Below are positions 45,524 to 57,616 of a stretch of DNA of 64,000 nucleotides, piece by piece. The notes beneath the pieces are model-generated. The model was not told the origin of the DNA. It worked only from the letters and a program-made list of their open reading frames with translations, and made no database searches. The position numbers were made by a program, and so were the translations under genes. Location of the stretch: NCBI RefSeq assembly GCF_900496995.4, contig NC_044004.1:82591538-82655537 (forward strand), in the 5' to 3' direction. Every line of letters begins with the position of its first letter. Within the stretch, counting starts at the first letter, position 1. The stretch comes from Aquila chrysaetos chrysaetos (Eukaryota; Chordata; Aves; Accipitriformes; Accipitridae).

Positions 45524-48500
45524 GTGAGCCGTGGGGGGCGGGAACGGGGGACGCGTGGGGGTGTGGGGGGGTGTGTGTGTGTGAGGGCGGGGGTCCCCGC
45601 TGCGCGATCGGGTGTGCAAGGCATCGCCGTGCGTGTGTGTGTGTGTGCGCGGTGCTCCCGCAGCATCGGCGCGTCACGCGTGTGCCGAGGGCGCGCGCGG
45701 GCGGGCAGCGCATCCTGCGAGCGGCGCGTTGCGCGTGTGCGCGCAAAGGGGCTGCGCGTCCCGCGCTCCCGGGCCCCGCGCATTTGCTTTTGCGGGTGGA
45801 CGTGCGTGCGGCGCCGGTGCGGGAGCGTCGCTCGTGGGGGTGCGCGATGAGCGCCGTGCCCTCCTCTACCCCCCCCCCCCCGTCCCGTCCCGTCGGTGCC
45901 CGGCTGGCCTCTGTGTCCCCCCGCCCCCGGGGCCACGCAGGGCGTTTGTGCCCCAGGTGTGACTTCTCGTCACCGCGTCGGGCCGGGCGGCTCTTGGAGG
46001 CACACGTAATGTTGTTTTTTGTTCTCTTGTCTTCGTGTACTTTGTTTGCAGAGATGGGCTGCGCTCTCCTCCCTTCCTTCTTTGCCCTCCCATTCGTGAT
46101 GGAAGAAGTTTCCTTGAAAGAAGAGCGGTGTTGCGTTCTATAAATCTTACCTCCAAAGGGGTGAACTTATAGCAGTGAGGTTACCGTCGGTTATTTCGTG
46201 CCGGTGGTAGAAAGCGGACTTGTGAAAAATCCTCCTGAAAACTTGTCTGTTGAACACAATAAAAACCGTTCCCTTATCCACCCCTTTTGACCCTGTGAAG
46301 GAGGGGGGAAAAGGAGCAATCCTGCCTTTTCCCACTCTTAAAAATAAGGGTGTTAAAAGGCAGACTGTTTCGAGCCTGAATTTGAAAGTACTTTTCAGCA
46401 TCAGCCTTTGTGTGCTCCCAAAACGTTCCTTCCGTGGTGTGCTGCAACAGCCCGTACATGGCACAGCCCCTTTTAAAGACAGAAGGGTGAGATTCTTTTA
46501 TTAACTAAGTATTTAAATTGAGCAAAATGCATGCGATTATGAAGCTCCCCTTTCTGGAGTGTATCTCACCTTTTCCTTGCAGGGGTGACAGACTTGGCTG
46601 TGACCCCCCCCCCCCCTTGGGGCTACCCCCCCAGCTGGGGCTGACGGCTGCCTCTGCCCTGATTTAAAGCTGGGGGACGCAGGTGCGTGTGGAGCCCAGG
46701 TTTTGCAAGGTGAGACTGGGTAGGAGTTTGTCTCTCAAAAAGCAAATCACAGCATCTTTTCCTTGTCTCAAGGGTTTGATTTCAGATCCCTGCAAATGAT
46801 TCGGTTTTGTTTTTAAAGTAGTTTGGCTGGCTCGTAAAGCTGGGGGATGGCTCTCTCTCATCTGTGCCTGCACAGACCTTGACGTGGGATGCGGGAAGCT
46901 GATCTTTTGGCTTCTACCCAGCAGGAATTGAACTTTCACATGGTATATATATACTTCTAATTGTCCTTCACTCCTCTTTAGAGCTTGTGTACAGTTTGAT
47001 ATGGCAGAACTGATCTTAAGGCACTCCTTTTACTGTGTCCATTCTATATTCTTCCCGAGTCCTGTGCTTTGTTTGCTCCGGGTCCTTATAAAAAAATAAT
47101 CTGAGATTGCTTCCGTCATTGCACGATAAGAGCCTTGCTCTATCAGGACACTCACCGCAGAAGGCCCTGCTCGGTGGACGGCTGCTGTGTCCAGGCTTTC
47201 CGTCTTGTTTCATGTTTCGGGTGTCACAGGGTTGCAGCCAGTGTTGATGCGAGCCGGTGGTGAGCAGAGCACAGCTCCTGGGGGGTGTTTCTGCTGTGGT
47301 CTCGCCATCGGCAGCCGTTCCTGGATGCAGCTGAGGGCATTGACATGCCTCAACGCAGCCTGAGGTTTGCTGGGCGCGGGCTACTCAGAGACAGCAGCCT
47401 CGGCCCCACAGGGCAAAGGGACTCCATTGCCAGCCCTGCCACATGCCCTGGCCTTTGCCAGGAGTGCGGTCTGGGGCCAGCCGTGCGGCTCATTCAGGCT
47501 GGCTGCGCGGCCTTCCCTTCTGGACACTTCTGCACAGTCAGGTGGTAAAGGGAAGTTTGGGTTGGTTCAGGTATAGTTTTAGGGAAACAGTTGTAGCTCA
47601 CTGGTCCGTATCCGTACATCCTAGAGGCCTTGGGATAGCTTTGTCTGAGGGAATGGACAAGTCAGGTGTCGGGATCTATGTTTTCCAGGGCAAGGCAGCA
47701 TCCTGAGCTGTCTATCTGCCATAACACTTTGATGCAGTTGACATTTACTTTCTGAAATGGGTTATTTTCCTATTTTCAGATTATTTGTTTCAATCAGACA
47801 TTTACCAATTTAAACAGACTTCAGTCCAAGTGCGAGGCTGTTCAATGCCACTACCTTTGCTTGCATCATTACCCTGGGATAAGCTTTTCAAGTCAGTAGG
47901 TGGACCCAAATGTTTAGCTTTTTACAGCTTTGAGCATCTCTCCTGTAATTAGTCTTTTACATTTTCCCTTCTCAACTTTTCTGTGCTCAGCTGCTTCTTA
48001 GCGTACCTTATGCAGGCAGCAGAAATGAGAACGTGAGCAGTGATCATGCAGTGGAGCATGCCTTCCCCCAGGGCCTGTGTGAAAGATGCTTTCCTTTGCA
48101 CACCTGCAGCAGTGTGCTGGTTAAAGCAGTAATTAATCTTGACCTCGCACCAAACTGGCTTTTTGGGAGCACATATATTCGCAGGTTTCATCTTTGTGTT
48201 TTTTATGCAGCACTTCTCAGGAAATAAGATGCAGCGCAGCTGTCAGGCTGATGTAGATTATCCATCTAACCTGGGTGATAGAATGGATAGATGTACCATC
48301 TGTAGTTTATTTCAGACTTCTCCATAGCCTGCCAGAGATAGATTTTAAAAAGTCTGGACAGGACCAGTGGCTTCAGGAAAGCTAGACATGGTATTTTGAC
48401 CACCAAATGATAACCCTTAGGACTCCATTGTCCAAGCAGGGAGCAAAATGTGAGTAAAGGAGAAATGCATCTCCAGATTGAGTGGAAGGAACCCGCCTGT

Positions 48501-50492
48501 GGGATCTGAAGGTCTTCCACTGCAAGATGTAAAATGGGTGTCTAGTGCTAACTTGCCCAGGAACAAATTGTGGCCGTTTTCCTTCGCTCCCATGACTCTG
48601 TGGGTCTAGAAAACGTACAAACCCAGGTACTTGACACCGGGACACTCCGATGAAGCAGCAAGAAATCCAGGCTGGGCATGAAGGAGGTGGATTTCAAGGG
48701 GAATTCTGGTTCACCGAATAAAGAGAGTAGTTTCTCTGAGAATTCAGCACAGTAATAGCTATTTTCAAATGCCAAAAAAGCAAGGTGAAATCATTCAGAT
48801 GGAAGGAAAATCTCAGGTGTCTCCCATCTCAACACAAAGCAGATGTGGTCTGAAATTCTCCCTTCCTGTGTGTTTGCTAACTGCAAATATTATCAACACT
48901 GCTTTATTAACCATAATGGGTATTTGCACTTGCTATGCAATAAACTCATCTAAAAGCTCACTCATGAATAACATGTTACTGCAGATACTCCATTTTGCTC
49001 ATCAGCCCAGACATCAAACATTTTCTTTACTGGGATGATGGGAGGTGCTGGACGAACCCATTTGCCAGAGGCTTTTGCGCCCTTTTGGCAGTATTTTGCT
49101 GTATACAGTGAGATGCTGTTTCTTGGCTGGTGTAGCTCTTGACTACAGTGGTCTGTTAGATGAGAACTTGGCTCCCAAAGACTTCAACCTTTACCTTCCT
49201 AACAATTTTGACTGTAAATCTCTCGTTTAACTGTTCCTAACTGCTGCCATGCAGCTGAAAAGCCTGCTTCCTTTAAGGATGCAGCTGCTGTAATAACATG
49301 ACCATCAAGTGCAGCTTAGTCTCCATTTATGAAAGCACTGCAAATGTGTCTGTACTTGCATTGACCGGAGCAAAGGGGGACTTTGCACAACACGCTTTGT
49401 GGAAGCGGCAGCAGGAGAACTCTGACTGCCATTACATACTGCCTCAGTCATACTGTTTTGTCTTTATCAGTACCCCCGCCTCTCAAAGTTTCCTTCCCTG
49501 GCTTTGTTTTAGGCTGAGGACTGTTGGGTTTAGACTGTCCAGAACTGGGGATATCAAGGTTGTTACCTTCATACTGGTTGGGCAGGAGATATGAATACAT
49601 AGGGAAGAGCCAGGACTGCGCCTGTGCCATCCTATTTTTGCGGACAATTGGAATTAGGTCCTCTTCTGTATTGTCTCAACAAGAGGCTAATTAGTCAGCA
49701 AGTTTGAGCTCCTGAAGGGTAATTAAGCTTTATAACTGTGGGTTCTCTTTGGTTACTGAGAAAGAAGAGACAGTACCCTCAGAGGCTAAGAATGCTGCTC
49801 TGCAGCTACTGTGCTGTACCTCATAATTGATCTATTGTTTCAACAGCAGATAATTCCTCATTTCCTCATAATTATCTCTTTTTAGTGCCTCACACTGTAT
49901 CCTGATATTAGCTGTAATCACTGATAATTTCTAAAGCCAATCAGAGTCTGCAAAGCAAAATATTGGCCTTAGTGAGCACTTACACATTCAGATAAAATTC
50001 TTCTGTTGTCGTCAAGAGGCATCAAGCCATTGTAGTTACACATTTTTTGGATGTGGGTGTTGAACTGGGTATAAACTTGTTCAGTTTTGTTGCTGTTCAT
50101 TTATGTTAATGACTGACTACTGCCAAGAGACAAAAAGAACTACTGCTGAATCCTGTTTCTGTGTTTTTGCCCACAGAGGCATTGTATTTATTTGGTTTCA
50201 GGGGATTATATTACTCAAAAGGTGGTGCGTGATGCTTTAGATTCTGAATGCCTGTTGGCCCTTGCCTGTAGAGAGTTAGCTTTTATGAGCTTGAAAGCCT
50301 CTGGCCCTACTTTATGAAATTACTGCTCACTTGCATACTTTGTGAGCTTGATTTTCCTCGGAGTGACTTCCTTCAAGTTACTGTTGATTTATACCCAGTT
50401 ACATCGGTGATGGGAGAAGTGAATCATGCTCTGCATGTGTTGCTTTTAGGAGACTAGCAGTGAGACATTACATAATGCCAGGTTTGGTTTGG

Positions 50493-50525
50493 CCCCCCCC
50501 CCCCCCCCCTTTTTTTTTTTTTTTT
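50493..50525. repeat. C17/T16 homopolymer junction
   Basis: Seventeen C are followed directly by sixteen T, about 105 bp from the 3' end of the antisense CR1. Tract lengths are likely unreliable. Confidence 0.9.
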
Positions 50526-51069
50526 AAAAGCCTTCCTGCTCTGCTTTCCACATTTGCTGCCCAAATGAGCTGCTCTGGGCATACAGCTGAGCCCTCACAA
50601 CTGTGCTCCTTTGAGCCTAAAGCCCATAAGATCACAGAATGGTTGAGGCTGGAAAAGACCTCTGAAGGTCATCTCATCCAACACCCCCCACTGAAGCAGG
50701 GCCACTTAAAACCAGTTGCCCTGTCCCATGTCCAGACGCCTTTGCAGTATCTCCAAGGATGGACACTCCACAACCTCTCTGGGCAATCTCTGCCAACGCT
50801 CTGTGACGCTCACAGTAAAGAAGTGACTATGATGTTGAGAGGGAACCTCCTGTGTTTCAGTTCATGCCCATTGTCTCTGGTCCTGGCACTGGGCACAAAG
50901 GAAAAGAGCTGGCGCCATCTTCTTTGCACCCTCCCTTCAGGTATTTATGCATATTAGTAAGATGTCCCCTGAACCTTCTCTTTCCAGGCTGAACAGCCCC
51001 AGCTCTCTCAACCTTTCCTCGTAGAGAGATGCTCCAGTCCCTTCATCGTATTAGTGGTCCCTTACTGGA

Positions 51070-52636
51070 CTATCTGCAGTGTGTCCATGTCTCTCTTGTT
51101 CTGAAGAACCCTGAACTGGACACGGCACTCTGGTGCAGCCTCACAGTGCTGAGTAGAGGGGAAGCTATCACCTCCCTCAGTCTGCTGGCAGCACTCCTCC
51201 TAATGCAGCCCAGGATACCATTAGCTTTCTGTGCCACAAGGGTACACTGCTGGCTCATGGTCAACCTGGTGTCTACTAGGACCCCCAAGGCCTTTTCTGC
51301 AAAGCTGCTTTCCAGCCAGACACCCCCCAGCGTATACTGGTACCTGGGGTTGTTCCTCCCCAGATGCAAGACTTGGCACTTACCCTTCATGAGGTTCCTG
51401 TCAGCCCATTTCTCCAGCATGTCAAAGTCCCTCTGGATGGCAGCATGACCCTCCAGCATATCAGCCACTTCTCATTTGGTGTCACCTGCAAACTTGCTGA
51501 GAGTACCTTCTGGCCCATCATCCAGATCATTAATGATTATGTTAAACAGGACCAGACCCAGTATTGACCCCTGGGGTATACAACCAGTCACCACCTCCGG
51601 CTAGACTTTGTGCCACTGATCACCACCCTCTGGATAAAGTCATTAAGACAGTTTTCAGTCCACCTCACTGTCTGCTCATCCAGCCCCTACTTTCAGTAGC
51701 ATGCCCGTATTTTCCCTGGCCTTCCTTTCATTACCTATACACTTACTCAAGCCCCTCTTGTCTTTGACATCCCTTGCCAGATACAATTCCAGCTGGGCTT
51801 TGGCTTTCCTAACCTCATCCCTGGCTGGTCAATGTTTCTCTATTCCTCCCAGGTTACCCACCCTCTGTAATCCTTACATTTTGTGTTTGAACTTTGCCAA
51901 GAGCTCCTTATCTATCCACACAGGCCTCCTGGCATTTTTGCCTGACTTGGTATTTGTTTGGATGTAACTCTTGAGCTTCGAGGAGGTGATCCTTGAATAC
52001 TAACCAGCATTTTTGAGCCCCTCTTCCCTTCAGGGCCTTGCCCCACAGGACGCTTCAAAGCAGATGTTTGAAGAGTCCAAAGCCTGCTCACCTGAAGTCC
52101 AAGGTGGTGAGCTTGCTTCTTACCTTCCTCCTTGCCCTTAGGATGCTGAACTCCACTATCCCGTGGTCACTGCAGCCAAGGCAGCCTTTGACCTTCACGT
52201 CCCCAGCAAGCCCCTCCTTGTAGCAGAGTATAAGGTCCAGCAGAACACCTCTCACCTTTAGCTTCTCTATCACTTGGGTCAGGAAATCTTATCAGTGCAC
52301 TCCAGGAACCTCCTGGATTGCTTATGCTTTGCTGTGTTGTCCCTCCTGCATATGTCAGGATGGTTGGAGTCCCCCATGAGGGCCAGGGTCTGCAAACAGG
52401 AGGCTGCTTCCAGCTGGCTGTAGAAAGCCTCATCCACTTGTTTTTCCACTCACTACAGTGTCACCCTTGTATGTTTTCTCTTTAATCCTCGCCCATAAGC
52501 TCTCAGTTGGCTCCTCATCCACCCCCAAGCAAATCTCCACACATTCCAACTGTTCTCTCACATCAAGGGAAACTCTACCATCCTCCTCTTTCCAGCATGT
52601 CTTTCCTAAAGACCCTGTATCCCTCCAATGCAACAT
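51070..52636 (-). pseudogene. CR1 ORF2 remnant (endonuclease / reverse transcriptase)
   Basis: Minus-strand frames show CR1 ORF2 landmarks. In 52430-52636 there is EEPTESLWARIKEKT from the endonuclease domain, in 52088-52273 GVLLDLILCYKEGLAGDVKV and GCSDHGIVEF from its end, and in 51070-51468 EKWADRNLMKGKCQVLHLG and LESSFAEKALGVLVD from the reverse transcriptase C-terminal part. These lie in different frames with stops between, and the central reverse transcriptase with its catalytic motif is largely missing. Not functional. Confidence 0.85.
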
Positions 52637-52945
52637 TCCAAGCGTTGCAAGTCACGGGAGCCATTCCACCACATCGCTGCAATCCCAGCAAGATCGTAGT
52701 GTTTCAACTGCACACGGGTCTCTCACCATGTTTATTCACCACACTGTGTTCATAAGCATACATGCACTTCAGAGAAGCACCCCAACATGCTTATTTTCCA
52801 GAAAGGGTATGGGGGGATTTTTCCATAATGGTACCTCATAGGTACATCCTTGTTTACACGCAAATGCTGGAAGTAACCCTGCTTAAGCCTTTTTTTTTTT
52901 TTTTTTTTTTTTGCAGTCTCTTCCTTTAATATCACGCCAGGCCCT

Positions 52946-54006
52946 TTGCCCACCAACCCTGGCTGTCACTCTCACAGGGCTCCTGGTAACTCTGTCCCTG
53001 CCCTATTCATGCCTAGTTTGAAGCCCTACTTACAAGGTCAGCCATCCTACTGGCAGAGATACCTTTGCCCAGCTTGGTTAGGTGGATCCCATCCCTCCCA
53101 AGCAGATGCTGCTCCACAAGCAGGATCCCGTGGTTATAGAACCCAAAACCCTGTCGCCGACACCAGTCCTGCAGCCAACTACTGACCTGCACTGAGGAGA
53201 ACGTCACCAGGGCCCCCAAGCCCCAAGTGTCGCTTGATCTTCCAGGTTGCCCCCGATGGTATCACTGATGCCCACATGGAAGAACAGCAGGGGTAGCAGA
53301 CAAAAGGTCGGACAAGCCCAGACAGTCCCTCCACAACCTCCCAGATCTGGGGCCCCAGCAGGCAGCAAACCTCTCAAGATAATAGGTCAGGTTGGCAGGT
53401 GGGTGCCTCTCTCCCCTGCAGCAAGGAATCGCCCCTTACAATCACTCACACCTTTGTGGAGGTGTTGCATGGTTTAGGGTCAGGTGGCCCATTGTTTAAA
53501 TGCCCATCTGGCTCCTCTTTAATGAGTGTGGTGAACCTCTTCAGTAGTTGTAAGCCCTTAGGTGGGGCAGAAACTTTCCTTTTAGTGCCAGAAGTCACCC
53601 CCTGCCATCCTTCTCCTTCTCCAGAGGTTTCACGTACCTTGATGATAAGGGTGGACACTGCCTGCTTCCCTATTGCAGATGAGGGCTGAGGCTCTTCAAG
53701 CTACTGAGTTCCAGAGAAAATCCTGTCCATCAACCGTGAAACTTCTCTGATGCTGCACAGCCTGCTCACTTCATCCTATAACTCCTTCACTTTGCACCAC
53801 ACCTCCACCAAGACAACAAACCTCCTGCAGGCCATAGGGCCATCTCTCCCAGCCTCAGAGAGAGGCCCTGGGCACTCCCTGCAGCCTGGGGCTTGGAGGG
53901 CTGCGCCCATCACCCAAAGGTCTGTCTGCATCAAAACCTCAGACCTAGCAGGGGCAGCTGCTCCAACATCTGCTGGGGGAACTGCCCCGTGGTGTGCCAC
54001 CAGCAT
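52946..54006 (-). pseudogene. CR1 ORF1 remnant
   Basis: The minus-strand frame 53013-53219 encodes WCRRQGFGFYNHG and LLGRDGIHLTKLGK, the end of the esterase-like domain of CR1 ORF1. The frame 53776-54006 has features of its N-terminal part. Stops and shifts separate the pieces. A 22-nt T run (plus strand, about 52890-52911) separates this from ORF2 sequence. Confidence 0.75.
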
Positions 54007-54200
54007 ACCTGAGGCTGTTTACACTGCAGCAGATTAAGCCCAGTCCCCCTCCACAGCAGCCTTTTACATAAACTTCTGCACTTGTTGGCTGTGCCTTGGG
54101 CTTATATAGACCTCGCCCAAGCACTGGCTAAAAGGGTGCTGGACCCTCCCTAATTAGGGAGCAGCTGCACGCTGGGTCAAGAACAGCTGATCATGCTCGT

Positions 54201-57200
54201 TAGAAGGTGCTAGAGCTTCCTCAGGCTCACGGCCTTCTGGCTCCCCTTACCTTGTCCTTACCTAGCAACAGCAGCACCCTCAAGTTTCTCGGGGGTTCCC
54301 AGGTGTTCCCCAGTGATCCTGGACCTCGTTCCCAAAAGATCCGGAAGGTCCCAAAGCAGAACCCAGAGACTGCTGCGCAAACCTTGGTTGGTTGCCTCTG
54401 GGAGCTGTGCTCGTTCCTTTGCCAACAGCGTACAGACAATTTGGTACAGGGCTGAGCTGTTGCTTTCTTGGATTTACCCGTCATTTAGGTTGGAAACAGC
54501 ATAAAAATAATGCGTGTCTTTTCAGCAAACACTCGTTTGCAGCTGCTTTATACCTGTCTTCTGCTTCAGTTCTGAACAAGGAGGTAGCACCACCTTTTTG
54601 GCATATGACCGCAAATTGTCCCATACGAGGGCTGTCCGCCCTTGATGTGATACCCCAGTGCACACGGTAAAGGCTCACATTCCTTACCTGGCAGCTCGGC
54701 TGTTCCTGAGCATTGCGATCTCTGTGCCGAACAATAGCAGGGCCTGTTCCTACCAAAATGTTAGCCTGAGTCCCATGGCTGATTTTAATAAACGTTGTGA
54801 GGAGTTTACATCTTCAGGAGGCATCTTGCATGCATATCAGCAGCCAGATGATGAGCCCACAGTGTTGAAAGAGTACAAAATGTAAGCATTTCTCTTGCGA
54901 GTGTTCATAAAATGGCATAGAGGGGTTTTGGTTTGCCATGGTTTTGTTTTTGCTTAATTTAATCCATGCAAGCAAACAGCCTCCATCAGTTAATAACTTT
55001 TCCTTTGATTTTTAGGTTCAAATAAACCAAGATCTCAAAGCAGAACTCATTAAAGTATATTGAGTTTCATCTCCTCTTTGCATCAAACGCATACGTTATG
55101 CAGCTGGAGCTGGTCTCCTAGGGCTGGATTCGGAGTTTACCTTTTATCCACAGTTTAGTTGGTATGTTGCCACCCACTGCCTCTGAAGGGAAAGGAGCTG
55201 TGATTGAAACACTTTGTTTGCATCACTCGCGATCTGTGGCATGGAAAATTTAAGCCGTTGCTGACCAAAGGCCTTTCTGGGCAAATGCAGCTTGGACGGA
55301 CTCATCTTGGCAGTTGCTGAGAGAAAAAGGAAATGCAAACCACCTCCGGCATTTCCAACCGGAGCCATTAGAAAGGGGGGCAGGGCAGGCATGGGTCTGG
55401 AAGCATGCCTGTCTTGCCAGGAGGAAAGAATGGTGATATTGTCTGAAAGTTCAGTCAGGAGTTCATCTTCTACCTTGTTTTTTAAAATTCCATGCTTTGG
55501 AACATACCATTTAAGCTTCCCTAAAATAGCAAAACCCTGGTGTCAATCATGAGGCTTGGGAAAAGTAGTACAGCAGAGATTTCTTAGAACTAGTCTGGTT
55601 TATGGTCCGTGGGTGTAGGATAGAAAAGGCTGGGCAGCGGGCATAGATTTTACAAAGTGGTGGCTGCTGTAAAAAATGAACGGCTCAGGCTTGTACCTGC
55701 AGAAACCCAGTGAGTGACAGCCATCATACAGCAGCTTTATACCACTGCCATCACTAGTGGCTCTGTGGCACCCTCCCTCCTATTTAAAAATGCCCTCATC
55801 CAGGCTTTCTGGGTTTTTATTGCCCTGAATTATTCCCCCTGTTTTCTTGATGATGTTTTTGCTACCCTTAGGGAATACCATGAAGAACCGAAGATGTTCA
55901 TGTTTTCTGCCACATCGCTCTACAAATCTGAAAGCATTTATGGTGCTGTGACAAATTCCATCTGAGCTTTCCTTTCTGAAGAGAATAGAAGCAGAAGATG
56001 GTGGTGAGAAGAGTGCACTGCTGCTGGTCATGATGCAGCCCTCTCCAGAGGGCTCCTGCTCCTCCTCCGTAGTTGCTAAATAGGCCCTGAGATTTCTCTG
56101 TTTCAAAACATACTGAAAAACGCCTCCCTTCCCTCCCATCAAAACATTGCTCTGCATTCTCTTTTTGCAGTTGCGGACCTGTGTTTTTAACTGGCAGGTT
56201 TCTTTAAAATGTTTGGAAAAATTCTTCAGTTTGGAAAAGCGGCACTAAAATGAGGTCAACTTTATTTGCACTCCCAGGAAAAATCTGGTTGGAGGAAAAG
56301 AAGTGGCGAGTGTGTGATGTACATGAGCCTGCCTGAACGATGCTGCCAAAATATCTCACAGACTTGCCTTTGTAGCAGGTTGTGGGAGTTAGCTCTGGGT
56401 GAGTCATACAGACAAATGGCAAGGGCCCTCTTCATTTCCCAGCCTGAATAAAATTACCGCTTTCCGAATTTAGGTCTGCTGGCTGGCTTATACACAAGTC
56501 AAATACGCTGCTTGTTAAAGGTGCAATATCATATGCGTACCTGTGGCATATTTGTGTTTGGTACTAATGCATTTCTCATGGGGGAGCGCATTCTTATTTT
56601 AATGTATATTAGTATTCATTCCATAGAAGTCAGTTTGTTGCTTCAAATAGGCTCGCTTACTCAGATGTTGAAATTCAAAACTATATTCCCAAGCATATTT
56701 TTCTCGGTCATTTAACTTGAGAAAGATCATCTATTGTCTCACAACTCTGTCAAGCTATTTCCACTAACATGATTTACTTTCTACAACTCAAAACAGTTGG
56801 TTTTAACCCACGCCGGTCCTCTGCTTATCGCTATCACATCAGGTTGTGCTTTGGCAAGTTGAAAAGACAGAGGCATTGATTTCCAGTAGGGAGGCATTCA
56901 TGGGAAATTTTACTCTCTAAACCACAGAAACATTGTCCTCTTAGAACTGTTATGTGCCACAGAAATAATGTAAAATTGTAAAAGTAGTTTATGCCTCCTG
57001 CTTTTTTCTTCTCGGGTGTAAGCAACACTGTAGGCATCTGTCTCTGTCTGGTATAAATTTCTAGACTGTTTTACTGACATGGGGTGAGGAAAGAGTTAAG
57101 CTAAGAGAAAGCCCCAGGTACTAAAATTAACATCCATCCCACCCCCCGCCCACAGCTTTGAAATTTCTAATCACAACTTGCAGTTAGACCATTTCTTCTA

Positions 57201-57554
57201 GCAGTGCAAACTACGTTTTGATCATCTGAAATCACAGATGGCTGGCTGGGGCTCGGAGGAATTCAGTCTCCTTCCTCTCTTCCTTCTGCTTCGCCTTCCT
57301 CCCCCACCCAGAAAAGTCTGTTTTCAGGTCATCTGTAAGACTGTATTATTGCTTGCTTAAAGCTGAAGCAGATTTGGCTGCTGGTCGCTGAAAATACAAG
57401 GTCTGCAGAAATGCATGTGGTGGTTAAGCTCTGTTGGAATTGCCCCTCTTGTCCAGAATACCCACCTGGATTTATGCGCAAAATAAGGATAGAGGTTTTT
57501 AGGCTGTCTCTAGTCCTAGAAATCTTGTTAATTGTTTACGAAATGATCTATATT
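54201..57554. other. CCNI intron 1 sequence without recognised elements
   Basis: Unique-looking sequence. I see no coding exon, repeat family or RNA gene. Confidence 0.5.
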
Positions 57555-57616
57555 TAAAAAAAAAAAAAAAACCAACAACAAAACCCCAAAAACAACCCAC
57601 AACCAAAACAAAAAAG
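57555..57616. repeat. A-rich simple sequence
   Basis: About 17 A are followed by AAC/AAAC-type irregular units up to 57616. This may be the degenerate tail of a retroposed insertion, but no body is recognisable next to it. Confidence 0.8.

Larger units (their letters stand above)
44140..45970 (+). promoter_or_regulatory. CCNI: CpG island promoter of CCNI
   Basis: Strong CpG density starts near 44140 and fades near 45970. It is TATA-less apart from a curious 30-bp A/T-only block at 45211-45240, followed by C-rich and CCG-rich sequence. G-rich tracts at 44896-44930 could form G-quadruplexes. The island surrounds a probable first exon with a good donor, and the first CCNI coding exon lies downstream on the same strand, so I assign the promoter to CCNI. 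Confidence 0.75.
50631..54200 (-). repeat. Near full-length CR1 LINE, antisense in CCNI intron 1
   Basis: The left edge is the antisense CR1 3' end (ATCACAGAATGGTTGAGGCT). To the right follow, in order on the minus strand read backwards, the 3' UTR, the reverse transcriptase end, remnants of the endonuclease half of ORF2, an inter-ORF segment, ORF1 and a GC-rich 5' region reaching about 54200. CR1 full length is about 4.5 kb; this copy is about 3.6 kb, with an apparent deletion of the central reverse transcriptase near 51690 and many stops and frameshifts. Most avian CR1 copies are only a few hundred bp, so length is notable. The 5' edge is approximate. Confidence 0.85.

Noticed and set aside
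45226..45936. 236-codon minus-strand frame and companions
   Set aside because: Same compositional artefact in the CCNI CpG island, full of His-Thr and Arg repeats from GT and CGG tracts.
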